A stretch of DNA of 25,621 bases from Geminicoccus sp035556675 (GCF_035556675.1 NZ_DATMFZ010000359.1:1-25621); one strand, 5' to 3'; positions 15,468 through 23,845 are shown, counted from the stretch's first letter. The notes: generated by a model not told the origin, from the sequence alone. Made by a program: numbers and translations.

Positions 15468-16739
15468 ATGCTGCTCGGCTGTATCGCCGATGATTCCACC
15501 GGTGCCACCGATCTCGCCGCCGTGCTGGTCCAGGAAGGCATGCGCACGGTCCAGACGATCGGCGTGCCCGCGCCGGGCACCGATCCCGGCGAGGTCGATG
15601 CGCTCGTGGTGGCGCTGAAATCGCGCTCGATCCCGGCCGCCGAGGCCGTGCGCCAGTCACTGGACGCGCTGCGCTACCTGCAGGAGCGCGGGGCCCGGCA
15701 GATCCTGTTCAAGTACTGCTCGACCTTCGATTCCACACCCGAGGGCAATATCGGCCCAGTGGCGGAAGCGCTGATGGCGGCGCTGGGTACCGAGCAGACC
15801 ATCGTCTGCCCGGCCTATCCGACCCTGCAGCGCTCGATCTTCCGCGGCCATCTGTTCGTCGGCGACCGGCTGCTCAACGAGAGCGGCATGGAGAAGCACC
15901 CGCTGAACCCGATGACCGATGCCGACCTGGTCCGCGTGATGGCGGCGCAGAGCCGGCGCAAGGTCGGGCTGGTGCGCTACGACACCGTGCACCAGGGTGC
16001 CGACGCGGTACGCCGGCGCATGGCCGAGCTGGCGGCCGATGGCATCGCCCATCTGGTCACCGACGTCACCGACGATGCCGACCTGCGCATCCTGGGCGAG
16101 GCCGCGGCGGAGCTGCAGCTGGTCACCGGCGGCTCCGGCATAGCATTGGGCCTGCCGGAGAACTTCCGCAAAAAGGGCCTGCTCGGCCGCCACGCGGCAG
16201 GCACCCTGCCGGAAGTGCACGGGCTGGAGGCGGTGCTGGCCGGCAGCTGCTCGGTCGCGACCCGCGGCCAGGTCGCCGACTTCAAGAGCAAGCGCCCGGC
16301 CTTCCGGCTCGACCCGCAGACCCTGGCGGACGGCGACGCGCAGATCGAGGCGGCCCTGGCCTTCGCCGCCGAGCACATGCCGGGCGGTCCGGTCCTGCTC
16401 TACGCCACCGCTGAGCCCGGCGAGGTGGCGGCCGCTCAGGCGGTGCTCGGGCGCGAGCGCGCCGGCGAACTGGTCGAGCGGGCGATGGGCCTGCTCGCAA
16501 AGGGCCTGGTCGAGCGGGGCGTCCGCCGCCTCGTGGTCGCGGGCGGGGAGACCAGCGGCTCGGTGATGGCAGCGCTCGGGGTCTCCGCGCTCCGGATCGG
16601 CGAGAAGATCGACCCAGGCGTGCCCGCCACGGTCTCGATCGGCGACGAGCCTCTGGCGCTGGCGCTCAAGTCCGGCAATTTCGGCACCCCGGACTTCCTG
16701 ACCAAGGCGTTCGGCGCCATGCCGGGAGGCCGGCCGTGA
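15468..16739 (+). CDS. otnK: four-carbon acid sugar kinase OtnK (3-oxo-tetronate kinase)
   Basis: A 423-residue kinase of the DUF1537 family, which phosphorylates 3-oxo-tetronates at O4 with ATP in the catabolism of erythronate and threonate. The N-terminal substrate domain starts with GCIADDSTGATDLA (D8, D9, D15), the family's signature. KYCSTFDSTPEGNIGPV around residue 85-100 and CPAYPTLQRSIFRGHLFVGD follow. The C-terminal nucleotide-binding domain ends with VVAGGETSGSVMAALGV and LALALKSGNFG. The start at 15468 has GGAGG 10 bases upstream, and only 36 bases separate it from cobN, so read-through from the cob genes is likely. It overlaps otnC by four bases. No tetronate dehydrogenase or isomerase gene is adjacent, so the pathway's other steps must be elsewhere. 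Confidence 0.93.
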   Translation: MLLGCIADDSTGATDLAAVLVQEGMRTVQTIGVPAPGTDPGEVDALVVALKSRSIPAAEAVRQSLDALRYLQERGARQILFKYCSTFDSTPEGNIGPVAEALMAALGTEQTIVCPAYPTLQRSIFRGHLFVGDRLLNESGMEKHPLNPMTDADLVRVMAAQSRRKVGLVRYDTVHQGADAVRRRMAELAADGIAHLVTDVTDDADLRILGEAAAELQLVTGGSGIALGLPENFRKKGLLGRHAAGTLPEVHGLEAVLAGSCSVATRGQVADFKSKRPAFRLDPQTLADGDAQIEAALAFAAEHMPGGPVLLYATAEPGEVAAAQAVLGRERAGELVERAMGLLAKGLVERGVRRLVVAGGETSGSVMAALGVSALRIGEKIDPGVPATVSIGDEPLALALKSGNFGTPDFLTKAFGAMPGGRP

Positions 16740-17377
16740 GCGCCGAGGCGAAGCTGCGCGAGCAGATCTGCACGATCGGCCGCTCGATCTTCGACCGCGG
16801 CCTGACCTCCGGCTCCACCGGCAACATCAGCGCGCGGCTGGATGACGGCACTTGGCTGATGACGCCCACCAACGCCTCGCTGGGCCGCCTCGATCCTGCC
16901 CGCATCAGCAGGCTGGACGCGAACGGCAACCTCCTTTCCGGCGACCCGCCATCCAAGGAGATCCCGCTCCACTCCGCGATGTACGACGAACGCAGCTCGG
17001 CCGGCGCCATCGTCCATCTCCACTCGACCCACTCGGTCGCCGTCTCGATGCTGCCCGAGGTCGACCCGGACAACGTCCTGCCGCCGCTCACCGCCTATTA
17101 CTGCATGCGCTGCGGCCGGGTCCCCCTCCTGCCCTACTTCATACCAGGGGATCCGGCCCTCGGCGACGCGATCCGCGGTGTGGCCGGCAAGGCCAGCACC
17201 GTGCTCCTCGCCAATCATGGGCCCGTGGTCGCCGGCAAGGACCTGGAGGCCGCCACCAACGCGGTCGAGGAACTGGAAGAGACCGCCAAGCTCTACCTGA
17301 TGCTCCGCAATCTGAACCCGCGCCTGCTGACGCCGGAGCAGGTCGCGGAGATCGAGCATAAGTATCCGATCAAGTAA
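16736..17377 (+). CDS. otnC: 3-oxo-tetronate 4-phosphate decarboxylase OtnC (class II aldolase family)
   Basis: A 213-residue zinc-dependent class II aldolase/adducin-family enzyme. In this pairing with OtnK it should decarboxylate 3-oxo-tetronate 4-phosphate to dihydroxyacetone phosphate. GLTSGSTGNISARL near residue 23-36 is the phosphate-binding start of the family, MTPTNASLGRL follows, and the metal-binding IVHLHSTHSVAVS lies in the middle. A C-terminal LLANHGPVV supplies the remaining histidine. It starts with GTG inside a GTGA overlap with the otnK stop, a sign of translational coupling. Neighbouring otnK is the main reason to choose OtnC over fuculose-phosphate aldolase or ribulose-phosphate epimerase homologues. 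Confidence 0.9.
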   Translation: MSAEAKLREQICTIGRSIFDRGLTSGSTGNISARLDDGTWLMTPTNASLGRLDPARISRLDANGNLLSGDPPSKEIPLHSAMYDERSSAGAIVHLHSTHSVAVSMLPEVDPDNVLPPLTAYYCMRCGRVPLLPYFIPGDPALGDAIRGVAGKASTVLLANHGPVVAGKDLEAATNAVEELEETAKLYLMLRNLNPRLLTPEQVAEIEHKYPIK

Positions 17378-17474
17378 CCACCAGGATACGCCATCCAGCG
17401 GCAGCAACGCTCCTCAAGCACCGCTGCCGCGGCATGTCCCGCTGGCCGGCGCAATGGCCGACAATATCTCTTCC

Positions 17475-17488
17475 TGCCAGTTCTGGCA
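17475..17488. promoter_or_regulatory. perfect palindrome upstream of iorAB (candidate operator)
   Basis: TGCCAGTTCTGGCA is a perfect 6-2-6 inverted repeat lying in the 200-base gap before iorA. It is centred about 45 bases upstream of the likely -10 box, a usual place for an activator site. No regulator gene is adjacent, so the binding protein is unknown. Confidence 0.4.
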
Positions 17489-17519
17489 CAGGCATTCCGC
17501 GCCAACTGTCATCTGATCG

Positions 17520-17528
17520 TGCTATAGT
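17520..17528 (+). promoter_or_regulatory. extended -10 promoter for iorAB
   Basis: TGC followed by TATAGT is an extended -10 element (TGnTATAAT-like), with TATAGT at 17523-17528. No well-spaced -35 box is visible, which is common for extended -10 promoters. Transcription would start near 17535, giving a leader of about 43 bases. It ends with GGGAGG at 17564-17569, a strong ribosome-binding site before the ATG at 17578. Confidence 0.45.
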
Positions 17529-17577
17529 CTGAGCGTCAGTATGCAGCCATGCCGATGGCAGCAGGGAGGACGCAGCA

Positions 17578-18027
17578 ATGGCCATCAATCTCGTCGTCAA
17601 CGGCGAGCGGCACGAGGTCGACGTGCCGCCGGAGATGCCGCTTCTGTGGGTAATCCGGGACGTCATCGGCCTCACCGGCACCAAATATGGCTGCGGCATC
17701 GCCCAGTGCGGTGCCTGCACCGTCCATCTGGACGGCGTGGCGGTCCGCTCCTGCGGCCTGCCCGTCGGGGACGTGACGGGCGCGGTGACCACGATTGAGG
17801 GGCTGAGTGCTGCCGGCGACCACCCAGTGCAGAAGGCATGGGCGGAGCACGACGTGCCGCAGTGCGGCTACTGCCAAACCGGCCAGATCATGGCGGCGGT
17901 GGCGATGCTGCAGGAGACACCCAGGCCCAGCGACGCCGACATCGACGCGGTCATGACCAATATCTGCCGCTGCGGCACCTACCAGCGCATCCGCGCGGCG
18001 ATCAGGACGGCGGCGGAGGCCATCTGA
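17578..18027 (+). CDS. iorA: (2Fe-2S) subunit of a molybdenum hydroxylase, IorA-like
   Basis: A 149-residue electron-transfer subunit of a two-subunit xanthine-oxidase-family hydroxylase. The plant-type [2Fe-2S] cluster ligands are C39, C44, C47 and C59, in GCGIAQCGACTVH and its continuation. The second helical cluster uses C96, C99, C130 and C132 (QCGYCQTGQIM and NICRCGTYQRI). It pairs with the molybdopterin subunit IorB one base downstream, as in isoquinoline 1-oxidoreductase. It likely passes electrons from the Mo cofactor to a periplasmic or membrane cytochrome acceptor, since no FAD subunit is encoded. The substrate may be an N-heterocycle or aldehyde and cannot be deduced. Confidence 0.92.
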   Translation: MAINLVVNGERHEVDVPPEMPLLWVIRDVIGLTGTKYGCGIAQCGACTVHLDGVAVRSCGLPVGDVTGAVTTIEGLSAAGDHPVQKAWAEHDVPQCGYCQTGQIMAAVAMLQETPRPSDADIDAVMTNICRCGTYQRIRAAIRTAAEAI

Positions 18028-18028
18028 C

Positions 18029-20290
18029 ATGCTGACGATCGAGAATGTGAGCCGCCGCGGCGTCCTCAAGGGCCTGGCGGCAGGGACCGGTGCTCTCGTG
18101 CTTGGGGGCAGGCTGCTGGCCAGCAGCCGGGCACTCGCGGTGCCGGTGGGATCGACACCGTTCACGCCCAACGTGTTCGTGTCGATCGACCTCGATGGCG
18201 GTGTCACCCTGATGGCGCACCGCTCGGAGATGGGCCAGGGCATCCGCACCAGCCTCGCCCAGATCCTCGCGGACGAACTTGAGGCAGATTGGGCGCGTGT
18301 GATCGTGCGGCAGGCCGATGGCGACGAGAAGTACGGCGACCAGTACACCGACGGCTCGCGCAGCATCGTCAAGAACTTCCAGCGGCTGCGCGAGTTCGGC
18401 GCCGCTGCACGGATGATGCTGGAGCAGGCGGCGGCTCAGAGTTGGGGCGTCGACCCGGCCGAGTGCAAGGCGCAGAACCACAAGGTGGTTCATGCGTCCA
18501 GCGGGCGGAGTGCGGATTTCGGCGAACTGGCCTCGGCCGCGGCCGAGCTGGCCGTGCCCGAGCCGCAGGCGCTCAAGCTCAAGGACCGCAAGGACTGGCG
18601 CTACATCGGCAAGCCGGTCCGCAACGTCGACCTCGGCGACATCGTCACCGGCAAGGCCGTCTTCGGCATCGACGTGCGCGTCCCCGGCATGAAGTACGCC
18701 TCGGTCGAGCGCTGCCCGGTGCTGCTCGGCAAGGTGCGATCCTACGACTCTTCGGAGGCGCTGAAGGTGCCCGGGGTCGAGCGGGTGGTCGAGATCCCGG
18801 CGGTAAGCGAGCCGGTCGAATTTCAGGCCCTGGGCGGTATCGCCGTGGTGGCGAGCAACACCTGGGCCGCGGCGGAAGGCCGGAAGCGGCTGAAGGTCGA
18901 GTGGGACCTCGGTCCGAACGCCGGGTACGAGTCGAGTGCCTATCGCGCATTGCTCCAGGCCACCGCGACGAAGCCCGGCGACATCCGCCGCATGGAGGGT
19001 GACGTCGATGCGGCGTTCGGCAAGGATACCAAGGTAGTGGAGGCCAGCTACTGGTCGCCCCACTTCGTGCACGCGCCGATGGAGGTGCCAGCCGCCGTCG
19101 CAGATGTCCGGGAGGACGATGCCGAGGTCTGGGCCTGCTGCCAGGACGGACAGTCGCTGCGCAAGACCGTGGCTACCGCGATCGGGATGGACCCGACCAA
19201 CGTCACCGCCCACGTCACGCTTCTGGGTGGCGCCTTCGGCCGCAAGTCCAAGCCCGACTTCGGCGCAGAGGCCGCAATCGTCTCCAAGGCGATCGGCGCT
19301 CCGGTGAAGGTCACCTGGACCCGGGAGGACGATGTCCGGCACGGCTATTACCACGCTGCCGCCGCTCAGCATGTCCGCGCGGCAGTAGGCGATGACGGCC
19401 TGCCGACGGCCTGGTGCCACCGCAGCGTGTTTCCCTCGATCATGTCGATCTTCGTGGCCGGCCAGAAGAAGCCCGACGCCTGGGAGGTGGATTTCGGCCT
19501 CACCGACCTGCCCTACAACATCCCGAACATCTGCCTCGAAACCGGAGAGGCCGCGGCGCATGTGCGGGTGGGCTGGAAGCGCTCGGTGCAGAACATCTTC
19601 CACGCCTTTGCGATCGAATCGTTCGTCGACGAGCTCGCGGAGGCAGCGGGCCGCGAGGACCGGGTCGCGTATCTCCTGGAGCTGATCGGGCCGCCGCGGC
19701 ACGTCGACTTGGCCAAGGCCGGGGTGAAGGACTACTTCAACTACGACAACTCGGTGGAACTCTACCCGATCGACACCGGCCGGCTGCGCAACGTGGTGGA
19801 GCTCGCGGCGGAGAAGGCGGGCTGGAACCGGCAGCCAGGCCCGCGCCGCGGCATGGGCATCGCGGCGCATCGAAGCTTCCTCACCTATGTGGCCACGATC
19901 GTCGAGGCCGAGGTGGCGCCCGACGGCACGGTCGCCATTCCGCGTGTGGTGATGGCGGTGGATGCCGGGACGGTGGTCAACCCCGACCGGGTCAGGGCGC
20001 AGATGGAGGGTGCCTGCACCTATGCGATGAGCGCCGCGTTCTTCGGCGAGATCACGGCCAGGGATGGCGTGGTCCAGCAGCACAATTTCGACGACTATCC
20101 GGTTGCCCGGATGAGCGACGCGCCACGCCAGATCGAGGTACACTTGGTGGAAAGCGACGCGTTGCCGGGGGGCGTGGGCGAACCGGGCGTGCCGCCGTTC
20201 GCGCCGGCCCTATGCAACGCGATCTTCGCCGCGACCGGCAAGCGGGTCCGCAGCCTTCCGATCGTGCATACCGACCTGAAGGCGATCTGA
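18029..20290 (+). CDS. iorB: molybdopterin-binding subunit of a molybdenum hydroxylase, IorB-like
   Basis: A 753-residue catalytic subunit of the xanthine-oxidase superfamily. It begins with a Tat signal, SRRGVLKGLAAGTGALVLGG, so it is probably exported folded with its cofactor, carrying IorA along. The Mo-domain signatures are LLGGAFGRKSKPDFGAEA near residue 395-410 and GGVGEPGVPPFAPALCNAIFAATGKRV at the end, which holds the catalytic glutamate. AHRSEMGQGIRTSLAQILADEL near residue 68-90 is typical of the IorB-type N-terminal domain. HFVHAPMEVPAAV replaces the usual HAxMEP, with valine for proline. Typical IorB partners such as cytochrome c or FAD subunits are missing nearby. Substrate unknown: it could act on N-heterocycles or on aldehydes. 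Confidence 0.93.
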   Translation: MLTIENVSRRGVLKGLAAGTGALVLGGRLLASSRALAVPVGSTPFTPNVFVSIDLDGGVTLMAHRSEMGQGIRTSLAQILADELEADWARVIVRQADGDEKYGDQYTDGSRSIVKNFQRLREFGAAARMMLEQAAAQSWGVDPAECKAQNHKVVHASSGRSADFGELASAAAELAVPEPQALKLKDRKDWRYIGKPVRNVDLGDIVTGKAVFGIDVRVPGMKYASVERCPVLLGKVRSYDSSEALKVPGVERVVEIPAVSEPVEFQALGGIAVVASNTWAAAEGRKRLKVEWDLGPNAGYESSAYRALLQATATKPGDIRRMEGDVDAAFGKDTKVVEASYWSPHFVHAPMEVPAAVADVREDDAEVWACCQDGQSLRKTVATAIGMDPTNVTAHVTLLGGAFGRKSKPDFGAEAAIVSKAIGAPVKVTWTREDDVRHGYYHAAAAQHVRAAVGDDGLPTAWCHRSVFPSIMSIFVAGQKKPDAWEVDFGLTDLPYNIPNICLETGEAAAHVRVGWKRSVQNIFHAFAIESFVDELAEAAGREDRVAYLLELIGPPRHVDLAKAGVKDYFNYDNSVELYPIDTGRLRNVVELAAEKAGWNRQPGPRRGMGIAAHRSFLTYVATIVEAEVAPDGTVAIPRVVMAVDAGTVVNPDRVRAQMEGACTYAMSAAFFGEITARDGVVQQHNFDDYPVARMSDAPRQIEVHLVESDALPGGVGEPGVPPFAPALCNAIFAATGKRVRSLPIVHTDLKAI

Positions 20291-20355
20291 TCACCCTCCT
20301 GACCGCCGCACGCCACAAGCACATCGAGGCCGGCACAACGAGATAGAACGAGAAA

Positions 20356-20383
20356 GCCCTGCCGATCGCGGGATCGGCAGGGC
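20356..20383 (-). terminator. rho-independent-like terminator after the FAH/ABC operon
   Basis: A perfect 12-bp stem (GCCCTGCCGATC with its complement) closes a 4-base loop. Read on the minus strand it is followed by TTTCTCGTTCT, a modest T-rich tail, so it chiefly terminates the minus-strand unit ending with the FAH gene at 20455. It may also act for iorAB on the plus strand, whose stop is 66 bases before it. This is the clearest hairpin terminator in the window. Confidence 0.75.
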
Positions 20384-20454
20384 CTCTGGCATACGCGCAA
20401 CCAGGGAGGCGACGGCCGTGTCGGCAGCCAGCCCCTGGTCACACGGTCATGGGC

Positions 20455-21300
20455 TCAGGCCTGGATCACTTCCTGGCGCTGCTCACCCAGGCCCTCGATG
20501 CCCAGGCGCATGACCTGGCCGGCCTTGAGGTAGATCGGCTCGGGCTTCTGGCCCATGCCCACGCCCGGCGGGGTGCCGGTCGAGATGATGTCGCCCGGCT
20601 GGAGCGACATGAACTGGCTCAGATAGTGGACGATGTGCTTCACGTCGAAGACCATCGTCTTGGTCGAGCCGTTCTGATAGCGGTGCCCGTCGACCTCCAG
20701 CCACATGTGGAGGTTCTGCGGGTCCGGCACCTCGTCGCGGGTGACGAGCCACGGCCCGGTCGGGCCGAACGTGTCGCAGGACTTGCCCTTGGTCCACTGG
20801 CCGCCGCGCTCGGCCTGGAAGGCCCGCTCGGAGACGTCGTTGATCACGCAGTAGCCGGCGACGTAGTCGAGCGCCTCGGCCTCGCTGACATAGGACGCGG
20901 TCTTGCCGATGATCACGCCGAGCTCGACCTCCCAGTCGGTCTTCACCGAGGTCCGCGGGATCTTCACCTGGTCGTTCGGGCCGATGATCGCCGAGGTCGC
21001 CTTCATGAACACGACCGGCTCACTCGGCACCGGCAGGTTGCTCTCCGCGGCGTGGTCCGCATAGTTCAGGCCGATGCAGATGAACTTGCCGGTCCCGCCC
21101 ACGCAGGGGCCGAGCCGGGTACCTTCCGGCACCTTGGGCAGGCTGGCCGGGTCGATCGCCCGGAGCTTGGCCAGCCCGTCCTCGGAAAGCACCGCGCCGG
21201 CGATGTCGGGCACGACGCCTTCCAGCGAACGGATCACCCCGTCCTTGTCCACGATACCGGGCTTCTCGGCCCCAGGCGCGCCGTACCGCACGAGCTTCAT
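20455..21300 (-). CDS. fumarylacetoacetate hydrolase (FAH) family protein
   Basis: This 281-residue metal-dependent FAH-family enzyme probably cleaves or decarboxylates a carbon chain of a small oxo-acid. KFICIGLNYADHAAESN around residue 72-88 is the classic entry loop. EPVVFMKATSAIIGPND, WEVELGVIIGKTASYV (metal-ligand glutamates) and GYCVINDVSERAFQAERGGQWTKGKSCDTFGPTGPWLV follow, then ISTGTPPGVGMGQ near the end. The length matches the ureidoglycolate-lyase-like branch. Family members act as acylpyruvate hydrolases, ureidoglycolate lyases, or 2-hydroxyhepta-2,4-diene-1,7-dioate isomerases, and the sequence does not decide among them. GGAG lies upstream of the ATG. It starts 45 bases after the last ABC gene on the same strand and ends before the terminator, so it appears to be the last gene of the transporter operon. 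Confidence 0.9.
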   Translation of the reverse strand: MKLVRYGAPGAEKPGIVDKDGVIRSLEGVVPDIAGAVLSEDGLAKLRAIDPASLPKVPEGTRLGPCVGGTGKFICIGLNYADHAAESNLPVPSEPVVFMKATSAIIGPNDQVKIPRTSVKTDWEVELGVIIGKTASYVSEAEALDYVAGYCVINDVSERAFQAERGGQWTKGKSCDTFGPTGPWLVTRDEVPDPQNLHMWLEVDGHRYQNGSTKTMVFDVKHIVHYLSQFMSLQPGDIISTGTPPGVGMGQKPEPIYLKAGQVMRLGIEGLGEQRQEVIQA

Positions 21301-21345
21301 CTGCGCTCCATCCTCCCAACGAGTGTCCGGGCAAGCCTCTAGCCC

Positions 21346-22110
21346 CTATTCCGCGGCTTTTGAAGCCTGCCGGACGTGCCGGCTGGCGGCGATCAGGGCC
21401 CGGGCCTGGGGCGAGCCGGCCACGCCGGCATCGAGGGCGTCCCGGCTGAGCTCCTCCACGATCCGGCCCCGATCCATCACCAGGACGCGCGGGCACATGT
21501 GCGCCACCACAGCCAGGTTGTGGCTGACCAGGATGGCGGTGAGGCCACGCCGCCGCTGGATGCCCGTCAGCAGGTTCAGGATCTCCGCCTGCACCGACAC
21601 GTCCAGGGCGGAGGTGGGCTCGTCCAGCAGCAGGATCGAGGGCTCGGGCAGCAGCGCCCGTGCGATTGCCACGCGCTGGCGTTGCCCGCCGGACAGCTGG
21701 TGCGGGTAGCGGAAGCGCACCTCCGCCGGCAGCCCGACATCTGCCAGTGCCTGCGGGATCAGCCGCCCGGGATCGCCCAGGCGGTGGATCGAGATCGGCT
21801 CGTCCAGGATCGCGTCAATCGTGTGGCGCGGATGGAGCGAGCCGTACGGGTCCTGGAATACCATCTGCACGTCGCGGCAGAACGCTAGGTCGCGCCTACT
21901 GCCCGCCAGCCGTCGCCCGGCCACCGCCACCTTGCCCTGCCAGTCGCCGACGAGCCCGGTCAGCACGCGCAGCACGGTCGACTTGCCCGATCCGCTTTCG
22001 CCGACCAGGCCCAGGCAGGCGCCACGCTCGGCGCTCAGGCTCACCTGGTCCAGCGCCTTCAGGGCGCGGTAGCGGACCGTCAGGCCCTGAATCTCGATGG
22101 CGGTGCTCAT
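21346..22110 (-). CDS. peptide/nickel-type ABC transporter ATPase (second ATPase)
   Basis: This 254-residue ABC ATPase drives uptake by an OppABCDF/DppABCDF-like importer. Walker A is GESGSGKST near residue 36, the signature LSGGQRQRVAIARALL lies near 139, Walker B is ILLLDEPTSALD, and the switch histidine is in SHNLAVVAHMC. It lacks the C-terminal HPYT-type oligopeptide extension and is shorter than the 320 or more residues usual for DppF, closer to NikE. The N-terminus overlaps the first ATPase gene by four bases (ATGA). It is the last transporter gene; the FAH gene follows after 45 bases. Substrate specificity lies with the binding protein. Confidence 0.9.
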   Translation of the reverse strand: MSTAIEIQGLTVRYRALKALDQVSLSAERGACLGLVGESGSGKSTVLRVLTGLVGDWQGKVAVAGRRLAGSRRDLAFCRDVQMVFQDPYGSLHPRHTIDAILDEPISIHRLGDPGRLIPQALADVGLPAEVRFRYPHQLSGGQRQRVAIARALLPEPSILLLDEPTSALDVSVQAEILNLLTGIQRRRGLTAILVSHNLAVVAHMCPRVLVMDRGRIVEELSRDALDAGVAGSPQARALIAASRHVRQASKAAE

Positions 22111-22946
22111 GGGGCCGCCCAGGACGGGTCACGCTGCAGCACCGGCAGCTCCTGGCGGCGGTCGCCCAGCCGCGGGACGCAGGCGAGCAGCCCCTGCGTA
22201 TAGGGATGCCGCGCCCGTGCCAGGTCGTGGGCCGGCAGTTCCTCCACGATGCGGCCGGCATAGAACACCAGCACCCGGTCGCAGAAGGCCGCGACCAGAT
22301 CGAGGTCGTGGCTGACCAGGACCAGGCCCATCCCGCGCGCGGTGACGAGCTCGTCCAGCGTCTCCAGGATCCCGGCCTCCACGGTGGCATCCAGGGCCGA
22401 GGTCGGCTCGTCGGCCAGCAGCAGCTCCGGATCGGGCGCCAGCATCATGGCGATCATGGCGCGCTGCCCCATTCCGCCCGAGATCTCGTGCGGGTAGAGC
22501 CCGAACACCCGCTCCGGCTCGCGGATATGAACGGCGTCCAGCGCTTCGATCGAGCGCCGGCGCGCTTCGGCCCGCCCCAGCCGGTGATGGGTGCGAAAGG
22601 TCTCGGCCAGCTGCGCGCCCACGGTCATCACCGGGTTCAGCGCGTGGCGCGGATCCTGCAGCACCATGGCGATGCGGCGGCCGCGCAGCCGCGCCCGCGC
22701 CCTGGCACCGGCGCGGGTCAGGTCCTGCCCGGCGAAGGCCAGCCGCGCGGCGCTGACCCGGCCGGGCGGCGGGATCAGGTCCAGGATGGCCCGCGCGGTC
22801 ATCGACTTGCCCGACCCGCTCTCGCCGACGATGCCGACCTTCTCCCGGCCGACGGTAAAGCTCACGCCGCGCACCACCTCGCGCAGGCCGTCCTGCCCAG
22901 GGAAGGCCACCCGCAGGTCCGCCACCTCCAGAAGCGGTGCGCTCAT
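22107..22946 (-). CDS. peptide/nickel-type ABC transporter ATPase (first ATPase)
   Basis: This 279-residue ATPase subunit of the same importer resembles DppD/NikD. Walker A GESGSGKSMTARAIL lies near residue 40. The signature is ISGGMGQRAMIAMML, a variant in which the signature serine-glycine-glycine is kept, and Walker B is LLLADEPTSALD. A C-terminal HPYTQGLL segment is the family's short oligopeptide extension. It overlaps its neighbours by four bases on both sides, so translation of the operon is coupled. Both ATPases keep all catalytic motifs and should hydrolyse ATP as a heterodimer. Confidence 0.9.
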   Translation of the reverse strand: MSAPLLEVADLRVAFPGQDGLREVVRGVSFTVGREKVGIVGESGSGKSMTARAILDLIPPPGRVSAARLAFAGQDLTRAGARARARLRGRRIAMVLQDPRHALNPVMTVGAQLAETFRTHHRLGRAEARRRSIEALDAVHIREPERVFGLYPHEISGGMGQRAMIAMMLAPDPELLLADEPTSALDATVEAGILETLDELVTARGMGLVLVSHDLDLVAAFCDRVLVFYAGRIVEELPAHDLARARHPYTQGLLACVPRLGDRRQELPVLQRDPSWAAP

Positions 22947-23845
22947 CGCCCCTGGCTCCGCGGGTCCAGCACGTCACGCACACCGTCGCCGATCAGGTTG
23001 AAGGCCAGGCTCACCAGGAAGATCGCAGCACCCGGCATGGTCGCGACCCACCATTGGTCGGTCAGGAACTCGCGCCCGGTCGCGACCATCGCCCCCCATT
23101 CCGGAGACGGCGGCTGGGCGCCAAGGCCCAGGAAGCCCAGGCCCGCCGCGATCAGGATCATGCCGGCCAGGTCCAGGGTCAGCCTGGCCAGGATGGTGGA
23201 CACGGTGAGCGGCAGGAGATGGCGGACCAGGATGCGGCCGTGCGAGGCCCCCTGCAGCCTGGCCGCGGCGATGAAGTCCTGGCGGCGCAGGGTCAGGGTC
23301 TCGGCGCGGGCCAGCCGCGCATAGGGCGGCCAGGCGGTGGCCGCGATCGCGATGATCGCGTTCTCGATGCCGGGCCCCAGTGCCGCCACCAGTGCCAGGG
23401 CCAGGACCAGGCGCGGGAAAGCCATGAACACGTCGGTGACCCGCATCAGCACCCGGTCGATCCAACCGCCGCGATAGCCGGCGACGATGCCGACCGCGAG
23501 GCCGATCGGCGCCACGGTGACCGCGGCCAGCGCCACGATCGCGAGCGTGATCCGGCTGCCCCAGATCACCCGGCTCAGGATGTCGCGGCCCAGCTGGTCG
23601 GTGCCGAACGGATGCTCCGCCGAGGGCGGCAGCAGCCGGCTGGCCAGGTCCTGCGCATCCGGTGGATAGGGCGCCAGCAAGGGGGCGAACAGCGCCACCA
23701 GCAGGAGGACGGCCACCACCACCAAGCCGATCGCCGCCAGCGGGTTGGCAAGCAGGGCGAGCGTGCCCCGGTAGAGCCGGCCGGCACGTGCCTGGCCGCG
23801 GGAAGCCGGGGTGGCCGTGGTCAGCCAGGCGATGACTGCGCTCAT
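22943..23845 (-). CDS. peptide/nickel-type ABC transporter permease (DppC-like)
   Basis: A 300-residue inner-membrane permease. The N-terminus has a cytoplasmic stretch, then a hydrophobic LAAIGLVVVAVLLLVALFAPLLAPYPPDAQD, and ends in the hydrophilic EHPFGTDQLGRDILSRVIWGSRITL that marks DppC/OppC. The ATPase-contact EAA loop is ARAETLTLRRQDFIAAARLQGASHGRILVRHLLP. The final IGDGVRDVLDPRSQGR is family-typical. It probably has six membrane segments. It overlaps the partner permease gene upstream and the ATPase gene downstream by four bases each, so stoichiometric expression is likely. Confidence 0.92.
   Translation of the reverse strand: MSAVIAWLTTATPASRGQARAGRLYRGTLALLANPLAAIGLVVVAVLLLVALFAPLLAPYPPDAQDLASRLLPPSAEHPFGTDQLGRDILSRVIWGSRITLAIVALAAVTVAPIGLAVGIVAGYRGGWIDRVLMRVTDVFMAFPRLVLALALVAALGPGIENAIIAIAATAWPPYARLARAETLTLRRQDFIAAARLQGASHGRILVRHLLPLTVSTILARLTLDLAGMILIAAGLGFLGLGAQPPSPEWGAMVATGREFLTDQWWVATMPGAAIFLVSLAFNLIGDGVRDVLDPRSQGR

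Noticed and set aside
17398..17430. GCGGCAGC and GCTGCCGC arms after otnC, as a terminator
   Set aside because: The 8-bp stem has a 17-base loop and no T-rich tail, so a terminator is not convincing.
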